From positions 496,001 through 560,000 of the forward strand of contig NZ_CP019285.1 of NCBI RefSeq assembly GCF_000226975.2: DNA of 64,000 nt. Direction: 5' to 3'. Source of the stretch: Halobiforma lacisalsi AJ5 (GTDB lineage: Archaea; Halobacteriota; Halobacteria; Halobacteriales; Natrialbaceae). A model generated the notes under the pieces. The model saw only the letters and a list, made by a program, of their open reading frames with translations. It searched no databases and was not told the DNA's origin. Positions 1 through 9,141 of this stretch are shown here, in pieces. A program made the translations under genes and the position numbers. The first letter of the stretch is position 1, and each line of letters begins with the position of its first letter.

Positions 1-834
1 GAGTCCGGGGTCGTCGACACCGTCACGCTGATGGAGGGCGAGGACGGCTCGAAGCTCTCGAAGGTCTCCGTGCGCGACGAACGGATCCCCGAACTCGGGG
101 ACAAGTTCGCATCGCGACACGGCCAGAAGGGGGTCGTCGGCCACCTCGCGCCCCAGGAGGACATGCCCTTTACCGAGGACGGCGTCGTCCCGGACCTCGT
201 CTTGAACCCCCACGCCTTGCCCTCGCGGATGACCGTCGGGCACATCCTCGAGATGATCGGCGGCAAACTCGGCTCGCTCGAGGGTCGGCGCGTCGACGGG
301 ACGCCGTTCCTCGGCGAGGACGAGTCGGAACTCCGCGAAGGACTCGAGGAGGCCGGCTTCGAGTCCTCGGGCAAGGAGACGATGTACTCGGGAATTACGG
401 GCGAGAAGATCGAGGCCGAGATCTTCGTGGGCGTGATCTTCTACCAGAAGCTCTACCACATGGTCTCGAACAAGCTGCACGCTCGCTCGCGTGGTCCCGT
501 GCAAGTGCTCACCCGCCAGCCCACCGAGGGACGCGCCCGCGAGGGCGGTCTCCGTATCGGGGAGATGGAACGGGACGTGTTCATCGGTCACGGCGCGGCC
601 ATGACGCTGAAGGAACGACTGCTCGACGAGTCCGACCGCGAGTACATCCCCATCTGTGCACAATGTGGGATGAGCGCGGTCGAGAACGTCGAACAGCGCC
701 GCGTCTACTGTCCGAACTGTGACGAGGAGACGGACATCCACGAGATCGAGATGAGCTACGCGTTCAAGCTCCTCTTGGACGAGATGAAGGCCCTGGGCAT
801 CGCACCGCGACTGGAACTGGAGGACGCCGTCTAA
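1..834 (+). CDS. rpoB1: DNA-directed RNA polymerase subunit B' (C-terminal part, 5' end outside window)
   Basis: The reading frame is open from base 1, so the gene begins upstream of the window; 277 residues are visible. It forms half of the catalytic core of archaeal RNA polymerase, corresponding to the C-terminal half of bacterial beta. Visible hallmarks are the conserved [10 protein letters not shown] segment near the active site, the clamp-proximal stretch [20 protein letters not shown], and a C-terminal zinc ribbon (CAQCG then CPNC, around residues 219-241 of the visible part). The stop lies 9 bases before rpoA1, so the genes are cotranscribed. The split of the beta-like subunit into B'' and B' is known for haloarchaea; the B'' gene would lie just outside the window. 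Confidence 0.97.
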   Translation, partial: ESGVVDTVTLMEGEDGSKLSKVSVRDERIPELGDKFASRHGQKGVVGHLAPQEDMPFTEDGVVPDLVLNPHALPSRMTVGHILEMIGGKLGSLEGRRVDGTPFLGEDESELREGLEEAGFESSGKETMYSGITGEKIEAEIFVGVIFYQKLYHMVSNKLHARSRGPVQVLTRQPTEGRAREGGLRIGEMERDVFIGHGAAMTLKERLLDESDREYIPICAQCGMSAVENVEQRRVYCPNCDEETDIHEIEMSYAFKLLLDEMKALGIAPRLELEDAV

Positions 835-843
835 GTCACAATC

Positions 844-3768
844 ATGCGAAACAGTACACCCAAAAACATCGGATCGATCAACTTCGGGCTCATGGAGCCC
901 GAGGAGTACCGGGAGATGAGCGCGACGAAGATCATCACTGCCGACACGTACGACGACGACGGCTTCCCCATCGACATGGGGCTGATGGACCCGCGGCTGG
1001 GCGTCATCGACCCCGGACTCGAGTGCAAGACCTGCGGGAAGCACTCGGGGTCGTGTAACGGCCACTTCGGCCACATCGAACTGGCTGCGCCGGTCATTCA
1101 CGTCGGCTTCACGAAGCTCATTCGACGGCTCCTGCGTGGCACCTGTCGGGAGTGCTCCAAGCTCCTGCTTACCGAGGACGAGCGCGACGAGTTCCGCGGC
1201 CAGATCGACGAATCTCGAAAGCTCGGTCGCGACCTGAACGACGTCACGAAGGCCGCGATCCGCCAGGCACGAAAAAAGGATCGCTGTCCCCACTGTGGCG
1301 AGATCCAGTACGACATCGACCACGAGAAGCCCACCACGTACTACGAGGTCCAGCAGGTCCTCACCAGCGAGTACTCCCAGCGCATCGCCGGCGCGATGCA
1401 GGGTGGCGAGGACGGCGAGCGGATGTCCCCCGACGAACTCGCCGAGGAGACCGACATCGAACTCAGCCGGATCAACGAGATCCTCTCGGGATCGTTCCGG
1501 CCCCGCGAGAGCCAGCGCAAGGCCATCGAGAAGGCCCTGGACGTCGACCTCACCGAGGAGGACACGAACAAGCTGATGCCCTCCGACATCCGGGACTGGT
1601 TCGAGGCGATCCCGGACGAGGACATCGAGGTGCTGGGCATCGACCCCGACCGCTCGCGTCCGGAGTGGATGATCCTCACCGTCCTCCCGGTCCCGCCGGT
1701 CACCGCGCGGCCGTCGATTACGCTGGACAACGGCCAGCGTAGCGAGGACGACCTCACCCACAAGCTGGTCGACATCATCCGGATCAACCAGCGGTTCATG
1801 GAGAACCGCGAGGCCGGTGCCCCGCAACTCATCATCGAGGACCTCTGGGAACTGCTGCAGTACCACGTGACGACGTTCATGGACAACGAGATCTCGGGGA
1901 CGCCGCCGGCTCGACACCGCTCCGGTCGGCCGCTGAAGACCCTCTCCCAGCGACTCAAGGGCAAGGAGGGTCGCTTCCGTGGCTCGCTGTCCGGGAAGCG
2001 CGTGAACTTCTCGGCTCGTACCGTCATCTCCCCGGACCCGACCCTCTCGCTGAACGAGGTCGGCGTCCCGGACCGCGTCGCCAAGGAGATGACCCAGACG
2101 ATGAACGTCACCGAGCGCAACTTAGAGAAGGCCCGCCGGTTCGTCTCCAACGGCCCCGAGGGACATCCGGGCGCGAACTACGTCCGTCGCCCCGACGGTC
2201 GCCGACTGAAGGTGACCGAGAAGAACTGCGAACAGCTCGCGGAGAAGGTCGAGGCCGGCTGGGAGGTCAACCGTCACCTCATCGACGGCGACATCGTCAT
2301 CTTCAACCGCCAGCCGTCGCTGCACCGGATGTCGATCATGGCCCACGAGGTCGTGGTCATGCCGTACAAGACCTTCCGGCTCAACACCGTCGTCTGTCCG
2401 CCGTACAACGCCGACTTCGACGGCGACGAGATGAACATGCACGCGCTGCAAAACGAGGAGGCCCGCGCCGAGGCCCGCGTCCTCATGCGCGTGCAGGAAC
2501 AGATCCTCTCGCCGCGGTTCGGCGAGAACATCATCGGGGCCATCCAGGACCACATCTCGGGCACCTACCTGCTGACCCACAACAACCCGCGGTTCAACGA
2601 AACGCAGGCGCTCGACCTCCTGCGTGCGACCCGGATCGACGAACTGCCGGAACCCAGCGGCATCGACGACGAGGGCGAACCGTTCTGGACCGGGTACGAC
2701 GTCTTCTCCGAACTGCTGCCCGACGACCTGAACCTCGAGTTCACCGGCACCGTCGGCGAGAAGGTCGTCATCGAGGACGGCCAGCTCCTCGAGGGGACGA
2801 TCGCCGAGGACGAGGTCGGCGAGTTCGGCGGCGAGATCGTCGACACGATCACGAAGATCTACGGCAAGACCCGCGCCCGGATCTTCATCAACGAGGTCGC
2901 GTCGCTTGCGATGCGGTCGATCATGCACTTCGGGTTCTCGATCGGGATCGACGACGAGACGATTCCGGAGGAGGCCCAGGCACGCATCGACGAGACGATC
3001 GACGACGCCTACGATCGCGTCGAGGAACTCATCGAGGCCTACGAACGGGGCGAACTCGAGTCCCTGCCCGGCCGAACGATCGACGAGACCCTCGAGATGA
3101 AGATCATGCAGACGCTCTCGCGGGCCCGTGACAACGCCGGGAACATCGCGGACGAGCACTTCACCAGCGAGAACCCGGCGGTCGTCATGGCCGAGTCCGG
3201 GGCCCGTGGGTCGATGCTGAACCTGACCCAGATGGCCGGCTGTGTCGGCCAGCAGGCGGTCCGGGGCGAACGCATCAACCGCGGGTACGAGAACCGGACG
3301 CTGAGCCACTACGCGGAGAACGACCTCTCCGCCGAGGCCCACGGCTTCGTCGAGAACTCCTACACCAGCGGGCTGACCCCGCGGGAGTTCTTCTTCCACG
3401 CGATGGGTGGCCGCGAGGGCCTGGTCGACACCGCAGTCCGAACGTCGAAGTCCGGGTACCTGCAGCGCCGCCTGATCAACGCACTGTCGGAACTCGAGAC
3501 CCAGTACGACGGCACGGTCCGGGACACCTCGGACACCATCGTCCAGTTCGAGTTCGGCGAGGACGGTACCTCGCCGGTCAAGGTCTCCTCGGGCGACGAG
3601 AACGAGATCGACGTCGCCAACATCGCGGATCGGGTCCTCGACTCCGAGTTCGAGTCCGAACAGGAGAAACAGGAGTTCCTCGGCCGTCGCCCGCGGCCGA
3701 CGAACCTCTCCGAGCACGCGGACGATCGTCTCTCCGTCGAGAGTACGGAGGTGAGCTCCGATGACTGA
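844..3768 (+). CDS. rpoA1: DNA-directed RNA polymerase subunit A'
   Basis: Large catalytic subunit, N-terminal two thirds of bacterial beta'. It is 974 residues, normal for haloarchaea. The zinc site starts at Cys61 ([14 protein letters not shown]), a second CxxC pair is followed by CPHC near residue 147, and the absolutely conserved catalytic magnesium loop [12 protein letters not shown] lies at residues 522-533. That loop is a common intein insertion site in archaeal polymerases, but it is uninterrupted here. An acidic, family-typical insertion (roughly residues 180-270) precedes the conserved core. The 3' end overlaps rpoA2 by 8 bases, which implies translational coupling. Confidence 0.98.
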   Translation: MRNSTPKNIGSINFGLMEPEEYREMSATKIITADTYDDDGFPIDMGLMDPRLGVIDPGLECKTCGKHSGSCNGHFGHIELAAPVIHVGFTKLIRRLLRGTCRECSKLLLTEDERDEFRGQIDESRKLGRDLNDVTKAAIRQARKKDRCPHCGEIQYDIDHEKPTTYYEVQQVLTSEYSQRIAGAMQGGEDGERMSPDELAEETDIELSRINEILSGSFRPRESQRKAIEKALDVDLTEEDTNKLMPSDIRDWFEAIPDEDIEVLGIDPDRSRPEWMILTVLPVPPVTARPSITLDNGQRSEDDLTHKLVDIIRINQRFMENREAGAPQLIIEDLWELLQYHVTTFMDNEISGTPPARHRSGRPLKTLSQRLKGKEGRFRGSLSGKRVNFSARTVISPDPTLSLNEVGVPDRVAKEMTQTMNVTERNLEKARRFVSNGPEGHPGANYVRRPDGRRLKVTEKNCEQLAEKVEAGWEVNRHLIDGDIVIFNRQPSLHRMSIMAHEVVVMPYKTFRLNTVVCPPYNADFDGDEMNMHALQNEEARAEARVLMRVQEQILSPRFGENIIGAIQDHISGTYLLTHNNPRFNETQALDLLRATRIDELPEPSGIDDEGEPFWTGYDVFSELLPDDLNLEFTGTVGEKVVIEDGQLLEGTIAEDEVGEFGGEIVDTITKIYGKTRARIFINEVASLAMRSIMHFGFSIGIDDETIPEEAQARIDETIDDAYDRVEELIEAYERGELESLPGRTIDETLEMKIMQTLSRARDNAGNIADEHFTSENPAVVMAESGARGSMLNLTQMAGCVGQQAVRGERINRGYENRTLSHYAENDLSAEAHGFVENSYTSGLTPREFFFHAMGGREGLVDTAVRTSKSGYLQRRLINALSELETQYDGTVRDTSDTIVQFEFGEDGTSPVKVSSGDENEIDVANIADRVLDSEFESEQEKQEFLGRRPRPTNLSEHADDRLSVESTEVSSDD

Positions 3769-4975
3769 AGTCGATTACGACGTCTCCGACGACACGATCG
3801 CGGTCGTCGAGGACACCAATCTCCCGCGACGGCTCAAGGACGACGTCTACGAGGAACTCGAGGGTCGCCCGGACGCGACCGTCGAGGACGCCGACGAGCT
3901 CGCGAAGGCCGTCGAGACCCGGTACGTCGACACCCGCGTCGATCCGCTCGACCCGGTCGGGACCGTCTCGGCCCAGTCGATCGGCGAACCCGGAACCCAG
4001 CTGACGATGAACACGTTCCACTACGCGGGGGTCGCGGAGATCGACGTGACCCAGGGGCTGCCGCGGCTGATCGAACTGGTCGACGCCCGGAAGACCCCGG
4101 ACACGCCGATGATGACCGTCCACCTCGAGGACGAGTACGCCACCGAACGCGAGCGGGCCCACGAGGTCGTCTGGAACATCGAGGCGACGAAGATCCTCGC
4201 GCTGGGTGACGTCTCGACGAACGTCGCGGACATGCGGGTCCAGATCTCGCTGAACCGCGACACCCTAGAGGAGCGGATGATCACGCCCGAGGAGGTCGCC
4301 GAGATCATCGAGGACAACCTCGGTGTACAGACGGTCCAGCAGGGCACCGAGATCCAGTTCGGGCCCGAGGAACCGTCGTACCGGGACCTCCTCCAGCTCG
4401 TCGAGGAACTGCGCGACATCACGTTCAAGGGAATCGAGGACATCTCCCGGGTCGTCATCCGGCGCGAGGAGATGGACGACGGCAGCGAGGAGTTCGTCCT
4501 CTACACCGAAGGGTCGGCCTTCGGCGACGTCCTCGAGATCGAGGGCGTCGACGCCTCTCGCACCACGTGTAACAACATCCACGAGATCCGTCGCAACCTC
4601 GGCATCGAGGCCGCCCGCGAGGCCATCATCGAGGAGACGAACAACACGCTGGCCGAGCAGGGGCTGGACGACGTCAACGTTCGCCACCTGATGCTGGTCG
4701 CGGACATCATGACCAACCGTGGCGAGATCGAGTCGATCGGTCGCCACGGCATCTCGGGCTCGAAGGAGTCCGTGCTGGCCCGCGCCGCGTTCGAGGTCAC
4801 GGTCAACCACCTGCTCAACGCCGCGATCCACGGCGAGATCGACGATCTGGACGGCGTCACGGAGAACGTCATCGTCGGGAAACCGATCAAGCTCGGCACC
4901 GGCGACGTCGACCTCCGGATGGGATCGATCGGCTCCGGCTCCTCCGGAAGCGGAAGCGGGAGCCAGGCCGACTGA
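3761..4975 (+). CDS. rpoA2: DNA-directed RNA polymerase subunit A''
   Basis: C-terminal third of the beta'-like subunit, encoded separately as in all archaea; 404 residues. The trigger-loop region [20 protein letters not shown] lies near residues 69-88, followed by the conserved [13 protein letters not shown] segment. The protein ends in a Ser/Gly-rich tail ([10 protein letters not shown]) that looks flexible and is not part of the conserved fold. The start ATG overlaps the end of rpoA1 and nusA follows after 3 bases, so rpoB'-rpoA1-rpoA2-nusA reads as one transcription unit. Confidence 0.98.
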   Translation: MTEVDYDVSDDTIAVVEDTNLPRRLKDDVYEELEGRPDATVEDADELAKAVETRYVDTRVDPLDPVGTVSAQSIGEPGTQLTMNTFHYAGVAEIDVTQGLPRLIELVDARKTPDTPMMTVHLEDEYATERERAHEVVWNIEATKILALGDVSTNVADMRVQISLNRDTLEERMITPEEVAEIIEDNLGVQTVQQGTEIQFGPEEPSYRDLLQLVEELRDITFKGIEDISRVVIRREEMDDGSEEFVLYTEGSAFGDVLEIEGVDASRTTCNNIHEIRRNLGIEAAREAIIEETNNTLAEQGLDDVNVRHLMLVADIMTNRGEIESIGRHGISGSKESVLARAAFEVTVNHLLNAAIHGEIDDLDGVTENVIVGKPIKLGTGDVDLRMGSIGSGSSGSGSGSQAD

Positions 4976-4978
4976 TCG

Positions 4979-5485
4979 ATGGGCGTCACCCTCGACGACG
5001 ACGCCCGGCAGTACCTCGCCGCGTTCGAGGACGAAACCGGCGTCGACGGTCGGGACTGCATCGTCACCGGCGGCGACGACCCCGACCGCGGCCGTGGCCG
5101 CACGCGCGGGTACGGCGGCTCGAGTGCTGGCGGTTCCGACCCCGACCGCGACCTCGAGAAACGCCTCCTGATCGTCGTCGCGACCGGCCGCATGGGCGAG
5201 GCGATCGGCCCGGACGGCCGCACGATCCGGCGGTTCGAGGACCGGGTCGGAATGCCGGTTCGGCTCGTCGAAGGGGCCGACGACCCCGAGACGTTCGTCG
5301 CGAACGCGCTCGCGCCCGCGGCCGTCTACAACGTGACGATCAGCAAGAATCAGGACACGGTCGCATACGTCGAGGTTGCACAGGAGGATCGAGGCGTCGC
5401 GATCGGTTCGCACGGTCGAACGATCGAGGCGGCCCGTCGGCTCGCGGACCGTCACTTCGGGATCGACGACGTCCAGTTGCTGTAA
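4979..5485 (+). CDS. nusA: NusA-like transcription termination/antitermination factor (tandem KH domains)
   Basis: Short archaeal NusA of 168 residues consisting of two KH RNA-binding domains without the S1 domain of bacterial NusA. The KH signature GxxG loops are visible as GPDG near residue 77 and GSHG near residue 142. A Gly/Arg/Asp-rich stretch of about 25 residues (residues 31-58) is inserted before the first KH domain; archaeal homologues usually lack it, and it is probably a disordered insertion. The position directly after rpoA2 is the conserved archaeal context. In many haloarchaea rpsL and rpsG follow immediately, but here they start 10 kb downstream. Confidence 0.93.
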   Translation: MGVTLDDDARQYLAAFEDETGVDGRDCIVTGGDDPDRGRGRTRGYGGSSAGGSDPDRDLEKRLLIVVATGRMGEAIGPDGRTIRRFEDRVGMPVRLVEGADDPETFVANALAPAAVYNVTISKNQDTVAYVEVAQEDRGVAIGSHGRTIEAARRLADRHFGIDDVQLL

Positions 5486-5553
5486 GAACGGGGCCGCTTT
5501 GATCGCGGTCGCGGTCGAGGTCGCGACCGTCATCACAATCCCGATATTACTTA

Positions 5554-6804
5554 CTAGACGACCACCAGTACGATACCGACGGCTGAAACCACGCCGAGCA
5601 GACCCGTGACGAGTTTGCCGAGTTGGCGCGTTCCGAGAACCCACACGAGCGCGACTTTCACGATCGTGTTCGCGATAGCGCCGATAACGATGCCCGTCGT
5701 TGCAGCCGTAGCAGAGATCGACCCTTCCGCTGCGAGCGTACTCAGCGTAATCGTTATCGCATCGACGTCGGCGAGCCCCGAGAGAAACGCAGTTGCGTAC
5801 ACGCCCGACACGCCGAACCAGGTATGAGCCGACTCGGAGACGAGAAGGACGATTGCGAAGATCACGCCGAAGAACAGTGCGGTCCGGAGTCTAAACGGGT
5901 TCGTGATCTCCGTTTCGACGATGGTCTCGTCAGTCGCCCCCCGGTACACGAGGGCAGCAACGAGCGCACCGGTGACGGTCATCGCTCCCAGGGGAACGAT
6001 CACCCGCGGCAGAAGCGCCGGATTGACGACCGCAACTTCGACCAACGCCCGGGGAAACATGATCGTGGAAGCAACGACTATCGAAAAGGTCGAGACGGGA
6101 TAAAGCGGCGGTGCGTCCGCCGTCCGCTCGGCCATCGACACCGTGGTCGCCGTCGACGAGACGAATCCCCCTACGATCCCGGTCAGCGCAGTCCCCCGCT
6201 TTGGACCAACGATCCGGCTCAAGAGATAGGCCGCGAAACTCAAACCGGTGACAAAGACGACCATGAGCCAGACGAACCGGGGATTGAGTCCGGCCAGTAC
6301 GTCGAGTTCGCGGTCCGGCAAGAGGGGCAAGACGACCACCACCACCAGAACGAACTTGATCGTTGCACGGCGTTCGTCCTCACCGATTCGGTCGACGAAA
6401 TCGTGTATCTCACCCTTGGCCGAGAGAAGAATGGTGACGGCTCCACCGACGATGACTGCCAGTTCTGCTCCCCGTTCCGAGTGCATCGTCAACGCCCCGA
6501 GTATGACAGTGAGAATTGCAGCCGTCAGGGTCGTCAGGCCGAGATCCCGTTCCATCCAGATTTTTCCGGCGTATGCGACGGTCAACGGCACTGCGAGGGC
6601 ACCCACTGCAACGGGCAGTAGCGCGGGGAAGAACGCGTAAACGAGCGCACCAACGATCGCGAACAGGGGGAACGTACGACTGCCTGCGAACGTACCACCG
6701 GATTCGGCCTGCTCCCGCTCGAGACCGATGAGTGCACCGATGGCAAACGCGATGAAGACGCGAAACGAGAGCGTCAGGAGCGAGTGGGTGGCTGGCTCGA
6801 CCAT
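5554..6804 (-). CDS. MgtC/SapB-DUF4010 family integral membrane protein
   Basis: Polytopic membrane protein of 416 residues, about 12 hydrophobic segments. The N-terminal part (FRVFIAFAIGALIGLERE) is the MgtC/SapB-type signature with the charged GxERE end of the first helix pair, and the C-terminal half matches the DUF4010 type, with GIVGGFVSSTATTVSMAE and GLADVDAITITLS motifs. No transport substrate is established for this family; the MgtC name does not prove magnesium transport. The gene points against the flanking rpo/rps operons and its codon use is visibly more A/T-rich in third positions than theirs, so it looks like a later arrival in the str region. Confidence 0.85.
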   Translation of the reverse strand: MVEPATHSLLTLSFRVFIAFAIGALIGLEREQAESGGTFAGSRTFPLFAIVGALVYAFFPALLPVAVGALAVPLTVAYAGKIWMERDLGLTTLTAAILTVILGALTMHSERGAELAVIVGGAVTILLSAKGEIHDFVDRIGEDERRATIKFVLVVVVVLPLLPDRELDVLAGLNPRFVWLMVVFVTGLSFAAYLLSRIVGPKRGTALTGIVGGFVSSTATTVSMAERTADAPPLYPVSTFSIVVASTIMFPRALVEVAVVNPALLPRVIVPLGAMTVTGALVAALVYRGATDETIVETEITNPFRLRTALFFGVIFAIVLLVSESAHTWFGVSGVYATAFLSGLADVDAITITLSTLAAEGSISATAATTGIVIGAIANTIVKVALVWVLGTRQLGKLVTGLLGVVSAVGIVLVVV

Positions 6805-6880
6805 TCCGTTCGAGATTCGTTCGACCCGGTTGTCAAGTTTCGGTGGGGAGTCGTCGTTTGAGAGGGATCACGGCCCCGAA

Positions 6881-6910
6881 CCTATTTTCCGGCGGGTTTC
6901 GAACCCCGCC
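6881..6910 (+). promoter_or_regulatory. Promoter with a 20-bp near-perfect palindrome over the start site
   Basis: A TATA-like CCTATTTTCC at 6881-6890 lies 24-33 bases before the ATG at 6914, the spacing of a leaderless haloarchaeal transcript. Directly after it, 6891-6910 reads GGCGGGTTTCGAACCCCGCC, in which 9 of 10 base pairs are self-complementary (only T6897 against C6904 fails). A protein bound here would cover the transcription start, so a repressor site is inferred. Confidence 0.6.
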
Positions 6911-6913
6911 TAT

Positions 6914-8119
6914 ATGTCCGACGAGAACGAGTCCGGTCGCTCCCCGTCGTACGGGCGTGAGCGGCTGGTAGACGTCTACACCCAGGGGATGCTCGCCGAC
7001 CGACGGCCCGCGCTGCCGCCGCGCTTCGAGGACCTCGAGGCCGCAGCCGAAGACGCCCTCGAGCCCGAGGCGTTCGCGTACGTCGCGGGGAGCGCGGGCG
7101 CGGAACGCACCGAACGGGAGAACCGCGAGGCGTTTTCGCGGTGGCGGATCGTCCCGCGAATGCTGCGGGACGTCGCGGATCGGGATCTCTCGGTCGAGTT
7201 GTTCGGCGAGCGCTACCCCGCGCCGGTCGGGCTCGCGCCGATCGGCGTCCAGTCGATCCTCCACGAGGCGGGCGAACTCGCGTCGGCGCGGGCGGCCGCC
7301 GACCTCGGGCTCCCGTTCGTCGCGAGTTCGGCCGCGACGGAGCCGATGGAGGAAGTAGCCGACGCCGTCGGCGACGGGCCGGCCTGGTTCCAGCTATACT
7401 GGAGTTCGAATCGCGACCTGACCCGGAGTTTCGTCGAGCGCGCCGAGGCGGCGGGGTACGGGGCCCTGGTCGTCACCGTCGACACGCCCGTGATCAGCTG
7501 GCGGGAACGCGACGTCGAGCAGGCGTACCTCCCCTTCCTCGACGCGGAGGGGGTCGGCAACTACTTCACCGATCCCGTCTTCGAGGACCTGGTCGGCGGC
7601 GACCCAGCGGAGAACGAGGACGCCGCCGTCATGCAGTTCGTCGACGTCTTCGGCGACGCCTCGCTGACGTGGGACGACCTCGAGTGGCTCGCCGGCCTGA
7701 CCGACCTGCCGATCCTCGTGAAGGGGATCGTCCACCACGAAGACGCCGTCCTGGCGCTCGAGTCGGGCGCGGACGGCGTGATCGTCTCGAACCACGGCGG
7801 CCGCCAGGTCGACAACGCGCTCCCGGCGATCGAGGCGCTGCCACGGGTGGTCGATCACCTCGAGCGGGAAGGGTACGGCGACGCGCCGGTCCTGTTCGAC
7901 AGCGGGATCCGTCGGGGCGCGGACGCGGTCGTCGCGCTCGCGCTGGGCGCCGAGATGGTGTTTCTCGGCCGGCCCTACGCCTACGGGCTCGCGATCGACG
8001 GGGAGGACGGCGTCGCGGAGGTCTGTCGGAACTTCCTCGGGGACCTCGATCTGACGATGGGGCTTTCGGGACGCGAGGCGATCGCGGAACTGGACCGGTC
8101 GCTGCTGGTCGAGCGGTGA
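6914..8119 (+). CDS. FMN-dependent alpha-hydroxyacid oxidase (lactate 2-monooxygenase/L-lactate dehydrogenase family)
   Basis: A 401-residue TIM-barrel flavoprotein expected to oxidise an L-2-hydroxyacid such as lactate. The family core is clear: the PVGLAPIGVQSILHEAGE substrate-side segment, LPILVKGIVHHEDA, the catalytic-histidine motif SNHGGRQVDNALPA near residues 291-304, and the phosphate-binding FDSGIRRGADAVVALALGA and GRPYAYGL stretches. An upstream in-frame extension exists, but the ATG at 6914 is preferred because a TATA box sits at the leaderless distance and homologous sequence starts there. The protein has no signal peptide, so it is cytoplasmic. Monooxygenase versus oxidase versus dehydrogenase cannot be decided from sequence alone. 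Confidence 0.88.
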   Translation: MSDENESGRSPSYGRERLVDVYTQGMLADRRPALPPRFEDLEAAAEDALEPEAFAYVAGSAGAERTERENREAFSRWRIVPRMLRDVADRDLSVELFGERYPAPVGLAPIGVQSILHEAGELASARAAADLGLPFVASSAATEPMEEVADAVGDGPAWFQLYWSSNRDLTRSFVERAEAAGYGALVVTVDTPVISWRERDVEQAYLPFLDAEGVGNYFTDPVFEDLVGGDPAENEDAAVMQFVDVFGDASLTWDDLEWLAGLTDLPILVKGIVHHEDAVLALESGADGVIVSNHGGRQVDNALPAIEALPRVVDHLEREGYGDAPVLFDSGIRRGADAVVALALGAEMVFLGRPYAYGLAIDGEDGVAEVCRNFLGDLDLTMGLSGREAIAELDRSLLVER

Positions 8120-8159
8120 CCGAGACTCGAGTTCGCGGCGAGTGAAGAACGGGCGACGG

Positions 8160-8164
8160 AAAAA
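8160..8164 (-). terminator. Possible T-run terminator after the molybdoenzyme operon
   Basis: A run of five A on the plus strand (T5 on the minus strand) lies 25-29 bases after the stop of the TorD-like gene. Archaeal termination often uses such T-runs without a hairpin. It is short, so the call is weak. Confidence 0.3.
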
Positions 8165-8188
8165 CGACCGGAAGGAGTCCCCGCCGAG

Positions 8189-9139
8189 CTAGCTGTCTCC
8201 GCCGACGTCGGAGTCGTGGTCGGGGTCAGGGTTGGGGTCAGGGTCGGCGTCCGCCGCGGGATCGACGCCCGGCACGCGACCGGGTTCGACGTCGCTCGGC
8301 CCGCCGGCGTCGACACCGCAACCGCCACAGCCACGGCCCGTGTCGCCGAAGACGTCCTCGTTCCACTCCGTGACCTCGGGGTCGTCGGGCACCCAGTCGG
8401 GGTCGAGGTCGAGCCGCTCGACCTCGAGTTCGACCAGCGCCGCGAGCAGTTCCGCGAGCGCGGCGTAGAACCCGGACTCGCTGTCGTCGTGGTCGCCGAC
8501 CTCGTCCGCGAACCGCCAGTACCACCGGCCGAGGTGGTCCTCGAGGAAGGATCGGCGCGCGTCGACGACGACCTCGACGCCGTCGTCGTCGCCGTCCATC
8601 CGGAGCGCCGCCTCGCGGTGGCTGAGGTGGCTCAAAAACTCCGTCAGGAAGCAGACGTGGTCGCCGCGGTCGGTCTGTCCCTCGGCGATCGACAGGCCGA
8701 ACGCCTCGTAGAAACCGCTGATGTCGGCGAGCCGGCGGACGTTGGTCATCAGCGGCCCCGGCAGGTAGGTCAGTTCGTAGGGGGAGACGGTCACGCCCTC
8801 CTCGACCCCGAACAGCGACGCCCACTGGTCGTGGAGTTCGCGGTGGTCGGCTCCCTCGAGCGCGTCGGCGACGGCCGCCGCCGCGTCCGCGACGTCTTCG
8901 TCGATCGCCGCGGCCGACTCCTGCAGGTCCTTACGGTAGGCCCCGTCCTCGCGGGCGGCCGCGAAGTCGTCGCCGGGGCGGTCGAATCCCAGCGAGCACA
9001 GCGAATACAGCCGGCTGCGGTGGACCGCGGTCTCGAGGTCGCCGGGCGGGTCGATCGGCTCCGGTTCGGGCTCCGGCGTCGGCTCCTCGGTCTCGCCGGC
9101 CGCGCTCGGCGGACCGCCGAGGATGGTGTTCTCGGTCAT
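8189..9139 (-). CDS. TorD/DmsD-family molybdoenzyme maturation chaperone
   Basis: A 316-residue cytoplasmic protein whose helical core (about residues 35-240) is TorD-like: RSRLYSLCSLGFDRPGDDF at the start, the SPYELTYLPG segment (the family's E-x-x-Y-x-x region), and the HVCFLTEFLSHLSHREA helix. Such proteins bind the signal peptide and apo-form of a DMSO-reductase-family catalytic subunit and proofread cofactor loading before Tat export. It is the last gene of the operon, 2 bases after the beta subunit. The ends are low-complexity: a Pro/Glu repeat near residues 17-32 and a Cys-Gly cluster (CGGCG, near residue 266) followed by an Asp/Pro repeat tail. The cysteines could bind metal, but that is only a possibility. 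Confidence 0.85.
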   Translation of the reverse strand: MTENTILGGPPSAAGETEEPTPEPEPEPIDPPGDLETAVHRSRLYSLCSLGFDRPGDDFAAAREDGAYRKDLQESAAAIDEDVADAAAAVADALEGADHRELHDQWASLFGVEEGVTVSPYELTYLPGPLMTNVRRLADISGFYEAFGLSIAEGQTDRGDHVCFLTEFLSHLSHREAALRMDGDDDGVEVVVDARRSFLEDHLGRWYWRFADEVGDHDDSESGFYAALAELLAALVELEVERLDLDPDWVPDDPEVTEWNEDVFGDTGRGCGGCGVDAGGPSDVEPGRVPGVDPAADADPDPNPDPDHDSDVGGDS

Positions 9140-9141
9140 GG

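Noticed and set aside
844..3768. Intein in RNA polymerase A'
   Set aside because: The [12 protein letters not shown] site is uninterrupted and the length is normal.
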